Positions 17,477-26,993 of a DNA stretch of 46,279 nt are shown here, in pieces. Under the pieces are notes generated by a model. The model saw only the letters and a program-made list of their open reading frames with translations. It made no database searches and was not told the origin of the DNA. Within the stretch, counting starts at the first letter, position 1. Each line of letters opens with the position of its first letter. This DNA comes from Cyanobacteria bacterium RI_101 (GTDB lineage Bacteria; Cyanobacteriota; Cyanobacteriia; Cyanobacteriales; Microcystaceae): assembly GCA_016471375.1 (NCBI GenBank), contig WGLZ01000085.1:1-46279 (forward strand), written 5' to 3'. The translations under genes and the position numbers were made by a program.

Positions 17477-18475
17477 ATGCCACAAATGACCGAAACCGAT
17501 CCCACCCTCACCCGTCAAACTGCGGCTTTTCTCGCCATTGAAAACGTTTCCAAGGTGTATCCCACCAATCGCGGCCCCTACACCGTTCTAGAGGACGTTA
17601 ATCTGGAAGTTAAAGAAGGCGAATTTATCTGCGTTATTGGTCACTCCGGTTGCGGAAAATCCACCTTGTTAAACATGGTGTCCGGGTTTAATTCCCCCAC
17701 TACCGGGAGCGTTAAGCTCAAAGACCAACCCATTACCGGGCCGGGGCCAGACCGGATGATGGTGTTTCAAAACTATTGCCTTCTGCCCTGGAAATCCGCC
17801 TATGACAACGTCCTTTTAGCTATTAATTCCGTTTATCCCCAGAAATCCAAAACCGAAAAAGAACAACTGACGGCCCATTACCTCGAAATGGTGGGCTTAA
17901 CGGAAGCGGCCCAGAAAAAACCCAACCAAATTTCCGGGGGCATGAAGCAACGGGTGGCCATTGCTCGGGCGCTGGCCATTTCTCCAGAGGTCTTAATCCT
18001 AGACGAACCCTTCGGGGCGCTGGACGCTATTACCAAGGAAGAATTACAAGAAGAATTGCTAAAAATTTGGCGGGAGAATCAGCTAACGGTGTTAATGATT
18101 ACCCACGACATCGACGAGGCGCTCTTTTTAGCCGACCGGCTGGTGATGATGACCAACGGCCCCAGCGCCAAAATAGGGGAAATTTTAGAGATTCCCTTTG
18201 CCCGCCCCCGCAATCGGGCCCAGATCATGGACGACCCGAAATATTACGAACTGCGAAATTACGCCCTCGATTTCCTGTTCCACCGCTACGCCCACGATGA
18301 AGACGACGACGTTCAGGAGGAAGTCCCCAATCCCGGTTTATTAATCAAGAAAATTACGGCGGGCGTCCTCAGTTTAGCGGCGCTGGCTTTAGTGGGTCTG
18401 GGGATGTTCCAAACCTTTGCGCCCAAGGGCGGCGCTCCCGTTTCCGAGCCGGCGCCGGAATCGGTTCAGGAGTAA
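17477..18475 (+). CDS. nrtD: Nitrate ABC transporter ATPase NrtD with a C-terminal membrane segment
   Basis: The 332-aa product is an ABC ATPase with Walker [10 protein letters not shown], signature [15 protein letters not shown] and Walker [13 protein letters not shown]. It is the second nucleotide-binding subunit of the nitrate importer. The ATPase domain ends near residue 275. It is followed by an acidic linker (HDEDDDVQEEVPNPG) and then a hydrophobic segment at about residues 293-313 (ITAGVLSLAALALVGLGMF). That looks like a membrane anchor and is not part of the S. elongatus-type NrtD. The stop is 4 bp before the DUF1830 gene, indicating co-translation. Confidence 0.95.
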   Translation: MPQMTETDPTLTRQTAAFLAIENVSKVYPTNRGPYTVLEDVNLEVKEGEFICVIGHSGCGKSTLLNMVSGFNSPTTGSVKLKDQPITGPGPDRMMVFQNYCLLPWKSAYDNVLLAINSVYPQKSKTEKEQLTAHYLEMVGLTEAAQKKPNQISGGMKQRVAIARALAISPEVLILDEPFGALDAITKEELQEELLKIWRENQLTVLMITHDIDEALFLADRLVMMTNGPSAKIGEILEIPFARPRNRAQIMDDPKYYELRNYALDFLFHRYAHDEDDDVQEEVPNPGLLIKKITAGVLSLAALALVGLGMFQTFAPKGGAPVSEPAPESVQE

Positions 18476-18479
18476 ACCG

Positions 18480-18740
18480 ATGGACAAGAATGTCAATAGC
18501 GCCCAGCGCCTTTGTTATTACCGTAATAGCAGTTCCCAACTGCAACGCCTCTGTTTAAACCAAGATCCCAAAACCGAGCGCCTGGTCTTTCCGGGGCAAC
18601 AACTGCTCTTTTGGGCTAATCCGAGGGATAGCTTAAGAGTGTACCCCAATGAACCATCAGCGCCGGCTTTGAAATTAATTCCCTGCTCTTCTCTCCTAGC
18701 GGAAACCACCGAGGACTCCGCGGCTCCCCTCTATGGCTGA
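18480..18740 (+). CDS. DUF1830 small protein embedded in the nitrate operon
   Basis: The 86-aa product begins [19 protein letters not shown] and carries the DUF1830 hallmarks: a Cys-Tyr-Tyr start, [21 protein letters not shown] and LIPCSSL. DUF1830 is a small, mainly cyanobacterial family with no established function. The start codon lies 4 bp after nrtD and the stop overlaps the narB start by 8 bp, so it is almost certainly co-transcribed and translationally coupled with both. This placement suggests a part in nitrate uptake or reduction, for example in assembly or regulation. It is not NarM by sequence as far as I can judge. Confidence 0.8.
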   Translation: MDKNVNSAQRLCYYRNSSSQLQRLCLNQDPKTERLVFPGQQLLFWANPRDSLRVYPNEPSAPALKLIPCSSLLAETTEDSAAPLYG

Positions 18741-20862
18741 AACTCACAGAACCCTTTGTCCCTACTGCGGCGTCGGTTGCGGTTTAGAAGCCGTTCCCGC
18801 GGGGGAAAGCTGGAAAATTCGGGGTCACCGGGCCCATCCCTCCAGTTTGGGTATGGTCTGCGTCAAAGGCGCCACGGTGTTAGAGGCGGTGGATCAACAG
18901 CGCCTGCTCTATCCCCTTTACCGGGAGTCTTTAGACCAGGAATTTACCCGGATCAGCTGGGAGGAAGCCTTTAGCCTGATTGTCCGGCGCTTGGAGGAGA
19001 TTATTAAAACCCAGGGCGCCGACGGATTGTGTATGTACGGCTCCGGGCAGTTGCAAACGGAGGATTACTATATCGCTCAAAAACTACTCAAGGGCTGTTT
19101 GGGAACCAATAACTTCGACACCAATTCCCGTCTCTGTATGTCCTCGGCGGTCTCCAGCTACACCTACAGTTTCGGCGCTGACGGGCCGCCCTGTTGTTAC
19201 GAAGATTTGGATCTAACGGACTGCGCTTTCATCATCGGCTCCAATACCGCCGACTGTCACCCCATTATTTTTAACCGTCTGCAAAAGCGCCTGAAGCAGA
19301 CCCCAGAGGCGAAGTTAATCGTCGTCGATCCCCGCCGCACGGCGACGGCGGAGGTTGCGGATCTACATTTAGCGATTCAACCTGGAACCGATATTGACCT
19401 CCTCCATGGCATCGGTTACTTGCTCCTGCAATGGGGACAGATAGACCGGCGCTTTATTGAACATTCCACCCAGGGCTTTAACAACTACGCCGAAACCCTG
19501 AGCCATTACCCCCCGGAGAGGGTCGCCCAGATCTGCGGCGTTTCCCAAACCGAGCTAGAAACCGCCGCTCGCTACTGGAGCCAATCCCAACGGGTTCTCT
19601 CCCTCTGGTCTATGGGCATTAACCAATCCTTCCAGGGCACCGCCAAGGGGCGCTGTTTAATCAATCTCCATTTACTGACGGGACAAATCGGCCGACCCGG
19701 AAGCGGCCCCTTTTCCCTGACGGGGCAACCCAACGCCATGGGGGGCCGGGAAAGCGGCGGCCTCTCCCATCTTCTGCCGGGTTATCGCCTCATCGCTAAC
19801 GCCGAACACCGCCGGGAAGTGGAGCGCATCTGGAATCTGCCCCCCGGTCGCATTTCCCCGACCCCCGGCCGCTCCGCCTGGGAGATGATCACTGGGCTGG
19901 AAACCGGAGAGGTGGGATGCCTTTGGATTGCGGCTACCAATCCCGCCGTCAGTCTGCCGGATTTAGAACGGGTCAAAAAAGCGTTGCGGCGCTCGCCCTT
20001 CACCATTTATCAAGACGCCTACTACCCCACGGAAACCTCCGCCTACGCCCACCTCCTGCTCCCCGCGGCTCAGTGGAGCGAAAAAACGGGGATTATGACC
20101 AACTCCGAGCGCCGAGTGACCTTGTGCGCCGCCTTTCGTTCGCCGCCGGGGGAAGCCAAAGCGGATTGGGAAATCTGGGCCGAAGTGGGGCGCCGTCTCG
20201 GATTTGCAGATGAGTTTAACTTTGCCGACAGCGCCGCAGTGCATCGGGAATACGTCCAACTCACCCAGGGACGACCCTGCGACCAGTCCGGTATGAGCCA
20301 CGAGGGTTTGGCAACTTTGGGGCCCCTGCAATGGCCTTGCCCCGAAGGGTTAAGCGATCAAGAAGCGCTAGAAACCCGGCGCCTTTATACCGATCATCGT
20401 TTCGCCACCAACCACGGCAAAGCCATTTTTTGCGCGGATCATTCCCAGGGCCTAGCGGAACCGAGAGATCTGGACTATCCCTTCGTCCTTACCAACGGCC
20501 GCCTCTACGGCCATTGGCATACCCAGACCCGCACCGGACACATTCCTAAAATCCAAAAAATGCACCCCCGCCCCTTTTTGGAAATTCACCCCCAAGACGC
20601 CGACAAGTTGGGACTCAAGCCGGAGGATTGGGTCAACATCCAGTCTCGCCGCGGCGCCGCGGTTCTCCCGATTCAAATTACCGCCGCCATTCCCCCCGGC
20701 ACCGTCTCCATGCCTATGCACTGGGGGGCGCTTTGGGCCGACAACGCCGAGTTAAACGCCCTGACCCACCCCATCGCCTGCCCCATTTCCAAACAACCGG
20801 AATTGAAGGCTTGCGCGGTTAAACTGATTAAAACCGCGGCTAGGCCTGCTATATGCCCTTGA
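18733..20862 (+). CDS. narB: Ferredoxin-dependent assimilatory nitrate reductase NarB
   Basis: The 709-aa protein is a molybdopterin oxidoreductase of the assimilatory class. The N-terminal [4Fe-4S] ligands are in CPYCGVGC (C9, C12, C16) with the fourth at C43. The expected molybdenum-ligand cysteine is in SRLCMSS (C135). The C-terminal dinucleotide-binding domain includes [19 protein letters not shown]. The length matches cyanobacterial NarB. It reduces nitrate to nitrite with electrons from ferredoxin or flavodoxin. It overlaps the DUF1830 gene upstream and the GT-C gene downstream. nirA (nitrite reductase) is not in the window. Confidence 0.96.
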   Translation: MAETHRTLCPYCGVGCGLEAVPAGESWKIRGHRAHPSSLGMVCVKGATVLEAVDQQRLLYPLYRESLDQEFTRISWEEAFSLIVRRLEEIIKTQGADGLCMYGSGQLQTEDYYIAQKLLKGCLGTNNFDTNSRLCMSSAVSSYTYSFGADGPPCCYEDLDLTDCAFIIGSNTADCHPIIFNRLQKRLKQTPEAKLIVVDPRRTATAEVADLHLAIQPGTDIDLLHGIGYLLLQWGQIDRRFIEHSTQGFNNYAETLSHYPPERVAQICGVSQTELETAARYWSQSQRVLSLWSMGINQSFQGTAKGRCLINLHLLTGQIGRPGSGPFSLTGQPNAMGGRESGGLSHLLPGYRLIANAEHRREVERIWNLPPGRISPTPGRSAWEMITGLETGEVGCLWIAATNPAVSLPDLERVKKALRRSPFTIYQDAYYPTETSAYAHLLLPAAQWSEKTGIMTNSERRVTLCAAFRSPPGEAKADWEIWAEVGRRLGFADEFNFADSAAVHREYVQLTQGRPCDQSGMSHEGLATLGPLQWPCPEGLSDQEALETRRLYTDHRFATNHGKAIFCADHSQGLAEPRDLDYPFVLTNGRLYGHWHTQTRTGHIPKIQKMHPRPFLEIHPQDADKLGLKPEDWVNIQSRRGAAVLPIQITAAIPPGTVSMPMHWGALWADNAELNALTHPIACPISKQPELKACAVKLIKTAARPAICP

Positions 20863-22379
20863 AGTTGTCATTAGCGAAAGTAAACGGGAAGTCTCGTTTT
20901 GAGGTCTATTTATTCTGTTTCTACCTTGCCCTAGGACTCGGGGGGATTCTCAACCACGCCATGTGGCGGGACGAGTTAAACGGTTGGCTGATTGTCCGGG
21001 ACAGCGCCGACTGGCCAAGCCTTTGGCAGTCTCTCCGCTACGAAGGGCATCCGATTTTATGGTATCTTTGTCTATGGATCTTGGAAAAAGGGACAAATAA
21101 TCCCCTGTCGATGCAAATTTTTCACTGGGGTCTCGGCGCCGTCGCGACGGGGTTGTTTATTTTTAAAGCGCCGTTTTCTCGTCCGCAAAAACTATTATTC
21201 GTCCTGGGCTATTTACCCTTTTATGAATATTTTTTAATCAGCCGCAACTACGCCCTCGGCTATTTAGCCCTGATGGGGGTTTGCGTCCTCTTTCCCCGGC
21301 GCCGGCGCCGGTATGGGTTAATGGCGCTTCTGTTGGGGATCATGGCCAATAGCAACGCCTACGCCCTCTTGATAAGTCTGGCGCTGGCGGGGGTTCTCGG
21401 GCTTGAAGCCTATCAAAATCGCTTACGGGGAGTTAAACTCTGGACTTTTGGCAGCGCCGTCGCTCTCTATAGCGGAGCGGTAGCCCTAGCGGTCTGGATG
21501 CTTTTGCCGCCGGGGGATAGCGTTTTGCAAGGGGGCGGCAGTCAATGGTTTTGGCAGATAGACCTCTATCGCTTTAACCAAACTCTGAGCCGGGTTTGGA
21601 ACAGTTATGTGTTAGTCCTCGTGCCCAGCGACGCTCAAGCTTGGGCCGTGGCCATTTTTTCGGCGCTGTCCCTAGGGATTCTCGCCTTTTGGACGCTCTA
21701 TCTTGCGGATTATCCCTTGGTTTTAGGCTTTTATCTTCTGGCTAGCGGTTTAATTCTCCTCTTTACTTACCTGAAATTTCTCGGCTCCGCCCGCCATTAT
21801 GGGCATCTTTTCCTGATTTTAATCAGCGCCCTTTGGCTCCGCCGAAACGAGCGCCCCAGTTTTACCTTCGCCCAAAAAATTCCTCGACTGACGGCGCTGA
21901 AAAGTTGGGTGGAAAAGACGGCGCCGCAGGCTCTAACCCTCATTTTAGTCCTGCAACTGATTGCCGGCGGCGTCGCCTTTGGTCGAGATTTAACCCTACC
22001 CTATTCCGCTAGCCGGGAAACCGCCCGCTATCTCCAGCGCCGAGAATTGAGCGATTTGGATTTAATCGGTAGCGAGGATTTCGCCGTCAGTCCCATCAGC
22101 GCCTATTTAAACCGTCAAATTTATTATCCCGAAAGTCGTCGCCAGGGCAGTTACGTGCTCTTTAATCAAAGCCGCCAGCCCGTCAACGACCAAGAAATTC
22201 TGGCCCAAATTGAAGCCGGTTTGGGAAGCCAATTTACGGCGCCGGTTATCTTAATCCTTAATCGTCCCCTCCAAGACCGCCGCGAGTCCCTGCGCATTGA
22301 ACCGATTCAGGAGATTAAGCGCAGTTTTATCGGCAACGAGCAATATTACCTTTACCGCATTACGCCCGCCGAGGGATGA
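20853..22379 (+). CDS. GT-C-type multi-pass membrane protein, possible glycosyltransferase
   Basis: The 508-aa product has about ten hydrophobic helices and a soluble C-terminal part of roughly 130 residues. Near the N-terminus it has a loop with [11 protein letters not shown] and then EGHPILWYL, the place where GT-C (PMT-like) glycosyltransferases keep an acidic catalytic residue. [12 protein letters not shown] is another conserved-looking segment. The acceptor and donor are unknown. The start overlaps narB by 10 bp, so it may be read through from the nitrate operon. This could reflect compact packing and not shared function. Confidence 0.65.
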   Translation: MPLKLSLAKVNGKSRFEVYLFCFYLALGLGGILNHAMWRDELNGWLIVRDSADWPSLWQSLRYEGHPILWYLCLWILEKGTNNPLSMQIFHWGLGAVATGLFIFKAPFSRPQKLLFVLGYLPFYEYFLISRNYALGYLALMGVCVLFPRRRRRYGLMALLLGIMANSNAYALLISLALAGVLGLEAYQNRLRGVKLWTFGSAVALYSGAVALAVWMLLPPGDSVLQGGGSQWFWQIDLYRFNQTLSRVWNSYVLVLVPSDAQAWAVAIFSALSLGILAFWTLYLADYPLVLGFYLLASGLILLFTYLKFLGSARHYGHLFLILISALWLRRNERPSFTFAQKIPRLTALKSWVEKTAPQALTLILVLQLIAGGVAFGRDLTLPYSASRETARYLQRRELSDLDLIGSEDFAVSPISAYLNRQIYYPESRRQGSYVLFNQSRQPVNDQEILAQIEAGLGSQFTAPVILILNRPLQDRRESLRIEPIQEIKRSFIGNEQYYLYRITPAEG

Positions 22380-22464
22380 GGGCGTTAACCCTCCATTTGA
22401 GTCTCAGCCCCGCCGGACATGGTAAGCTCAAAGAACTGTCTTTACACAGAATAATTCTTTTTCC

Positions 22465-22698
22465 ATGACCCTTGTCACCCTCCTCCGCATTATCTGGATT
22501 ACCTCCGCGGCGCTGTTAACGGTTCTAGTGTTGCTCCATAGTCCCAAGGGGGACGGTCTGGCGGGCATTGGCGGTCAGGCCCAGTTGTTCTCTAGCGCCA
22601 AAAGCGCCGAAAAGACCCTGAATCAGGTCACTTGGACGCTCAGTAGCGTTTTTGTGGGTTTGGCGGTGATCCTCAGCGCCGGTTGGCTTGCTCGGTAA
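22465..22698 (+). CDS. secG: Preprotein translocase subunit SecG
   Basis: The 77-aa product has the SecG pattern of two transmembrane helices flanking a glycine-rich loop. The loop sequence SPKGDGLAGIGGQAQLFSS is diagnostic. SecG stimulates protein translocation through SecYE in the cytoplasmic and thylakoid membranes. Its last codons overlap the next gene by 11 bp. Confidence 0.93.
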   Translation: MTLVTLLRIIWITSAALLTVLVLLHSPKGDGLAGIGGQAQLFSSAKSAEKTLNQVTWTLSSVFVGLAVILSAGWLAR

Positions 22699-23815
22699 CA
22701 CTCGCGCCCTCGCTAACGCCTTAGTTTTACTACTGGCGTTGCTCCTGCGGTTGTCCCTCTTGCCCCAGGAGACCAGCGATTATACTTATTATCTTTCTCC
22801 CTGGTACGACTACATTGTCCAGCGGGGGGGCTGGGCTGCGCTTAAAGATAATTTCAGCAACTACACGCCGCCCTATCTCTACGGCTTGGTGATAGCGAGT
22901 CAAATTCTGGGTTTTCTGCCCAAGTTAACGGCTATTAAACTCTTGACCTTTCCCTTTGAGGCGCTGGCGGCGTTTATCCTCTACCGTCTGGTTAAGCTCC
23001 GCTATCCCCAGGGAGATTGGCCCCGGCTAGCGGCTTTTACTTTTCTCTTCGCGCCGACGGCGGTTCTCAACGGCGCCTACTGGGGCCAGTGCGACATTAT
23101 TTACACAACCGGACTCTTAGGATGTCTCTGGGCTTTGGCCCGGCGCCGCTACGTCTGGGCTTGGATCAGTTTCGGCGCCGCCGCGGCCTTTAAATTACAA
23201 GGGATCTGGCTGTTGCCGGCGCTTTTAGTGGGAGCGTTAAAGAGGGAATTTTCTTGGCGACTGCTGGGACTGGTTCCCTTAACCTATGGCTTCCTCATGC
23301 TCCCGGCGGCGCTGGTGGGGCGTCCCTGGGGGGAGTTATGGGGAATTTATTGGAACCAAAGTCAAACCTTTGACCGCCTCAGCCTCAACGCTCCCAACAT
23401 TTATCAGTGGGTCAGTAACGATTATTATGGCTCAATTTTACCCTGGGCGCTGGCGCTGGCGGGGGGATTAATCGCCCTTTTTATTTGGGTCGCCAGTCGA
23501 AGCCCCATCCCCTTAACGTTTCCCAACTGGCTACAATTGAGCCTAATTTCCCTGGTCTTAGTCCCCTATCTCCTGCCGAAAATGCACGACCGTTACTTTT
23601 TTCCGGCGGACGTCATTTCTATTCTTTACGGCTTCTACTTTCCCGCCTATTTTTGGGCGCCTCTCGCGCTGAACGGGATTTCCCTCTTTAGCTATTTTCC
23701 CTACCTCTGGGGCGGAGCGCCGATTTCCCTCAACGTTCTGACTCTGCTCCTCGGCGCCGTCCTGTTGGGGCTATTCGCCCATCTGAATTTAACCGTCTCC
23801 AACAACGACCTCTAG
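22688..23815 (+). CDS. GT-C-type membrane protein, mannosyltransferase-like
   Basis: The 375-aa product starts with a TTG at 22688 inside secG. It has about nine to ten hydrophobic helices. Motifs are DYTYYLSPWYDYI, NYTPPYLYGL near residue 58, and NGAYWGQCDIIYTTGLL near 135, as in GT87/mannosyltransferase-like membrane proteins of cyanobacteria. The late segment PKMHDRYFFPADV is also typical of this group. It should use a polyprenyl-linked sugar at the membrane; the substrate is unknown. Confidence 0.7.
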   Translation: MLGNTRALANALVLLLALLLRLSLLPQETSDYTYYLSPWYDYIVQRGGWAALKDNFSNYTPPYLYGLVIASQILGFLPKLTAIKLLTFPFEALAAFILYRLVKLRYPQGDWPRLAAFTFLFAPTAVLNGAYWGQCDIIYTTGLLGCLWALARRRYVWAWISFGAAAAFKLQGIWLLPALLVGALKREFSWRLLGLVPLTYGFLMLPAALVGRPWGELWGIYWNQSQTFDRLSLNAPNIYQWVSNDYYGSILPWALALAGGLIALFIWVASRSPIPLTFPNWLQLSLISLVLVPYLLPKMHDRYFFPADVISILYGFYFPAYFWAPLALNGISLFSYFPYLWGGAPISLNVLTLLLGAVLLGLFAHLNLTVSNNDL

Positions 23816-23902
23816 ACAACCGGCGCCGGTAGCCCGGACAATGATTTGACCGGTCTAGACCTGATGGTAACTTTAAATTAGTCGCAAGTTTTAGCGTTGG
23901 TT

Positions 23903-24496
23903 ATGAACGAACTTTGGTTTCGCCCGTTTATTTGGTTGGACTACCGTCTGGCGGTGGTGGTGATGTTGATTTTGCCCTTGATCCTGTTGATTTGGACGCT
24001 AGCGCAGAAATCGGAGGCCATGCACCGGCTTCTCCTGATCTACTGGCGAGTAGCCAGTCTCTGGCTGATTACCCTGTACCTGATGATGCCCGGTTGGCCG
24101 ATGGCCTACTTTACCGCCTTCGCCGCTCGGATTCTGATTCCCCTTTCCCTCTGGTTTTGGGTGGATCTCAACGACGAGATTAAAGACTTGCCCCCTTCTT
24201 TGTTGCGGTTGGTCACTACCTCCTGGCGCTGGGCCGTCACCCTTTACTGTTGCTTCGGCGCTTTGCTGTTGATTCCCTTCCTCTCCTGCGGCTTGGGCGC
24301 CGGCGCCGGTAACGTTAATTTCTGCCAGGTCTGGTTTTTGGCGCCCTGGAGTTTTAAGGCTTGGTTTCATAATCAAGCCGCGCCGGGATTTTTGGGCTTC
24401 CTCGGCATTGTGGGCTTGATTATTTACGTTCTCTATTTCCTCTATTTTCTGGTTTTCCGGTTGGGTCGCCAGGGGCGCTCGGCGCTGGAGCAGTAG
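23903..24496 (+). CDS. DUF3177 family membrane protein
   Basis: The start is the ATG at 23903 (MNELWFRPFIWLDYRLA); a TTG two codons upstream is less likely. The 197-aa product has about five hydrophobic helices and matches the pattern of the cyanobacterial DUF3177 family, with an N-terminal RPFIWLDYRLAVV and a cysteine-containing loop FLSCGLGAGAGNVNFCQVW. The function is unknown. The gene converges on the TerC-family gene, with only 16 bp between stop codons. Confidence 0.75.
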   Translation: MNELWFRPFIWLDYRLAVVVMLILPLILLIWTLAQKSEAMHRLLLIYWRVASLWLITLYLMMPGWPMAYFTAFAARILIPLSLWFWVDLNDEIKDLPPSLLRLVTTSWRWAVTLYCCFGALLLIPFLSCGLGAGAGNVNFCQVWFLAPWSFKAWFHNQAAPGFLGFLGIVGLIIYVLYFLYFLVFRLGRQGRSALEQ

Positions 24497-24512
24497 ATTA
24501 ACTTTTCAGCGC

Positions 24513-25238
24513 CTATTTGAGGGTGACTTCTTCCCGGATTTCCTCTGGTTTCGGCGCCGGTTCCGGCGTTTGTCGCTGGGAAAATCCCCAGATAAAGAGC
24601 GCCGCGATGAGGCCAATCATAACCCCCTCTGGGGGGACTAACTCGGGATTAATCACCCGGAGTAAGAGCCGTAGGCCCACTAAACCCACAGTCATAAAAC
24701 CTGCGTCTTCTAGGTGGGTAAAGATCTCTAACCAACGGATAAACAACTCCGCTAAAAAGCGGAGAGTGATGACGCCAATGGTTCCGCCTACTAGGATTAA
24801 CCAGAGGTCGTCCGCCACGGCGATGGCGGTGGTGACGCTATCGAGGGAAAAGGCTAAGTCTGTGACGGCGATGAGGGGAATGGCTTGCCAAAAGGAGGTA
24901 AAGCGTAGGCTGTGGTGGTGATGTTGGGCGTCTTCTTCGGAGAGAAAATAGTTAGCCACCAGCCAGAGTAAATAGAGCGCCCCGAGGAGTTCAAACTGCC
25001 AAAACTTAACCACCCAGGTCGCGGTTAAAATCAGACCCATACGGAGGATATAGGCCGCCACAAGGCCAAAGTTTAAGGCTCGATGTTGTTGCTCTCGACT
25101 TTCCAATCCCTGGGCGATAGCGGCGAGGGCGATAGCGTTATCCGCGGAAAGCACCGCCTCTAGAGCCACCAAAATAAGGAGCACGAGAGGCGTCTTAATC
25201 CCCAGCGCCAAGGAAGAGTCAAGCAGTTGGTCGAGCAT
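24513..25238 (-). CDS. TerC family integral membrane protein
   Basis: The 241-aa product has about seven hydrophobic helices. It carries the two TerC signature repeats: EAVLSADNAIALAAIAQ near residue 27 and DLAFSLDSVTTAIAVADD near 125. The aspartates of these motifs are the conserved putative metal-site residues. Family members are implicated in manganese or calcium export and metal homeostasis; some cyanobacterial relatives affect thylakoid biogenesis. A histidine cluster (AQHHHHSL) sits in a loop and could bind metal. Confidence 0.88.
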   Translation of the reverse strand: MLDQLLDSSLALGIKTPLVLLILVALEAVLSADNAIALAAIAQGLESREQQHRALNFGLVAAYILRMGLILTATWVVKFWQFELLGALYLLWLVANYFLSEEDAQHHHHSLRFTSFWQAIPLIAVTDLAFSLDSVTTAIAVADDLWLILVGGTIGVITLRFLAELFIRWLEIFTHLEDAGFMTVGLVGLRLLLRVINPELVPPEGVMIGLIAALFIWGFSQRQTPEPAPKPEEIREEVTLK

Positions 25239-25539
25239 GAACGTAAGCCAAAAATTTAAGTAAAAAAACCGCCCCGGCGCTGAAGCCAGAAGCCAGTCGG
25301 GAATTAGAGGATAATTCTTTTCATCTTAACCTATGGAGGAAGGCGCGGGGGGAGGGGAATACCCCCCCTCTAGTCCTACTGTGTATACACAAGTGTCCAG
25401 ATCCCCTCTAACCCCCCTTGGAAAGGGGGGAACCGGCCTTCAAAGTCCCCTAACCGAGATCTGTGTACACCGTAGCCCTCTAGTCAGGGTCGGCGCCGCA
25501 AGCTACTATAGACTGGCCCTAATCTGCTTCTGCTCCCCG
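25239..25539. repeat. Repeat-bearing gap upstream of the SUI1-type gene
   Basis: This 301-bp gap lies between the divergent terC-type and SUI1-type genes. It contains imperfect terminal repeats TGTGTATACACA (about 25380) and GATCTGTGTACAC (about 25458) around a C-run/G-run hairpin (25403-25432), a miniature-element architecture. I see no gene in it. It probably also holds both promoters. Confidence 0.55.
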
Positions 25540-25860
25540 ATGTCTGTGCCGCCCCGCATTGTCTATCAAGAATTTGGCGCCGTTCCAGAACCGGAACCTT
25601 CAACCCCGGCGCTAGCGCCGGGTCAACAGACCCTCCGCTTACAGACCAGCCGGGCGGGGCGCAAGGGCAAAACCGTGACCCTGATCTCAGGCTTTCAAAC
25701 GGCGCCGGAAACCCTCGCCGGTTTACTCAAACAACTGAAAAGCCACTGCGGGAGCGGAGGCGCGGTTAAGGAGCAAACCCTCGAATTGCAAGGGGATCAC
25801 CGGGAGAAAGCGAGGATTTTTCTCGCCGGTTTGGGATACCGGGTGACGGTTATCAGATGA
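25540..25860 (+). CDS. SUI1/YciH-family translation initiation factor-like protein
   Basis: The start at ATG 25540 (MSVPPRIVYQEFG) is preferred, because the in-frame upstream extension to 25333 is translated repeat DNA. The 106-aa product has the bacterial SUI1 (eIF1-like) core: RLQTSRAGRKGKTVTLISGF, then LLKQLKSHCGSGGAVKEQTLELQGDH and a C-terminal LAGLGYRVTVIR. YciH-type proteins influence start-codon fidelity at the ribosome. The last codons and the stop lie in an ATCAG-type repeat, so the exact C-terminus may be recently formed. Confidence 0.88.
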   Translation: MSVPPRIVYQEFGAVPEPEPSTPALAPGQQTLRLQTSRAGRKGKTVTLISGFQTAPETLAGLLKQLKSHCGSGGAVKEQTLELQGDHREKARIFLAGLGYRVTVIR

Positions 25861-25905
25861 CAGATATCAGTTATCAGGTAACAGTTATCAGGTACCAGAT
25901 ATCGT
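25856..25905. repeat. ATCAG-unit repeat
   Basis: The run contains repeated ATCAG/AACAG/ACCAG units of the same kind as at 14121-14163. It begins inside the 3' end of the SUI1-type gene and provides its stop codon. Confidence 0.6.
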
Positions 25906-26049
25906 CTTGTGTCCTATGGCATTTCGGCGCCGGTTGGGGAAATGACAATGCTCGATTTTTCTCCCGTGGAGGGGGGCGGGCGTAGCCCGATGGGATGGTC
26001 AAGTTCTCTCTAAAATGGATAACTGCTAACTGTTCACTGCTAACTGAAA

Positions 26050-26490
26050 TTGTTAACCCTTCTCGCCAGCGCCGTTTTCGCCCAGACCCCGGCGCCGGAC
26101 GCCGAGTTTCAGGCGCTGAGGCGTCGGTTAGAGCGGGCCGGCTTTGAGGTGCGTCTGAGTCCGCCGCCCCAGTCGGGGGCTTATGGGCAATTGACGGTGA
26201 AAACTCGGATGATTTGGATTCACCCCATTGTCTTTGATCTCCATATCGCTCGCCCCACCCTGATCCACGAAGCGACCCACGCGGCCCAGGTCTGCGCTGG
26301 CGGGGGCGAGATTCAACCCCTGGGGTTAGATTTGGAGCCGATTAATTATGCTCGCCCCTTTTTTTTCCATTACCAACATCCCCAGCGCCGGGATTTGGAG
26401 CGGGAGGCCTACGCGGTGCAGACTCAACCGAATAGTTATGAACTGGTTATGGCGCTCTTGGATAAACACTGTCCTGGGGGGAAACCCTGA
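26050..26490 (+). CDS. Small exported HEATH-motif (putative zinc metalloprotease-like) protein
   Basis: The frame is closed by a TAA at 26041, so translation must begin close to the TTG at 26050, giving 146 aa; no ATG is available. The N-terminus is a short hydrophobic signal (LTLLASAVFAQ). The central motif LIHEATHAAQVC has the HExxH zinc-binding pattern (H-E-A-T-H), with DLEREAYAVQ about 45 residues later as a possible third ligand. It resembles small cyanobacterial exported proteins with this motif. No protease activity is established. It is followed 2 bp later by tadA. Confidence 0.65.
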   Translation: MLTLLASAVFAQTPAPDAEFQALRRRLERAGFEVRLSPPPQSGAYGQLTVKTRMIWIHPIVFDLHIARPTLIHEATHAAQVCAGGGEIQPLGLDLEPINYARPFFFHYQHPQRRDLEREAYAVQTQPNSYELVMALLDKHCPGGKP

Positions 26491-26492
26491 CC

Positions 26493-26993
26493 ATGCTGGC
26501 GACTTTAGCGCCGTATCTAACGCCCGAAGCCTACGTCGAGCATTGTCGCTGGCTTGACCGGGCTTTAATCCTCGCCCGGGAGGCGGGAGCGGCGGGGGAT
26601 GTGCCGGTGGGCGCCGTGGTGGTCAATCAGGAAGGAACCGTGTTAGCGGAAGCGGCGAATCGTAAGCAACGGGACGGCAATCCCATCGCCCACGCCGAAA
26701 TTTTGGCGTTGCAAACAGCCAGTCGGGTTTCGGGAAGCTGGCATTTGGAAACTTGTCGGCTCTACGTGACTTTAGAGCCTTGTCCCATGTGCGCCGGCGC
26801 CGTCTTGCAGGCCCGGCTGGGTCTCTTGGTTTACGGCGCCGCCGACCCGAAGGCGGGCGCGATTCAAACGGCGCTAGCCATTCCCCAAAGCCCCGCTTCC
26901 CATCACGTTCTCAAGGCGCTAGGAGGAATTCGGGAACGGGAATGTCAGGATTTACTGCGGTCATGGTTTGTCGAGAGGCGGGAAAAACAATGA
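26493..26993 (+). CDS. tadA: tRNA-specific adenosine deaminase TadA
   Basis: The 166-aa product has the zinc cytidine-deaminase-like active site: HAEI (H67, proton-shuttle E69) and PCPMC (C97, C100). The surrounding motifs VPVGAVVV and NRKQRDGNPIAHAEILAL are typical of TadA. It converts A34 to inosine in tRNA-Arg(ACG), an essential wobble modification. The gene overlaps its downstream neighbour by the 4-nt ATGA junction. Confidence 0.94.
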   Translation: MLATLAPYLTPEAYVEHCRWLDRALILAREAGAAGDVPVGAVVVNQEGTVLAEAANRKQRDGNPIAHAEILALQTASRVSGSWHLETCRLYVTLEPCPMCAGAVLQARLGLLVYGAADPKAGAIQTALAIPQSPASHHVLKALGGIRERECQDLLRSWFVERREKQ

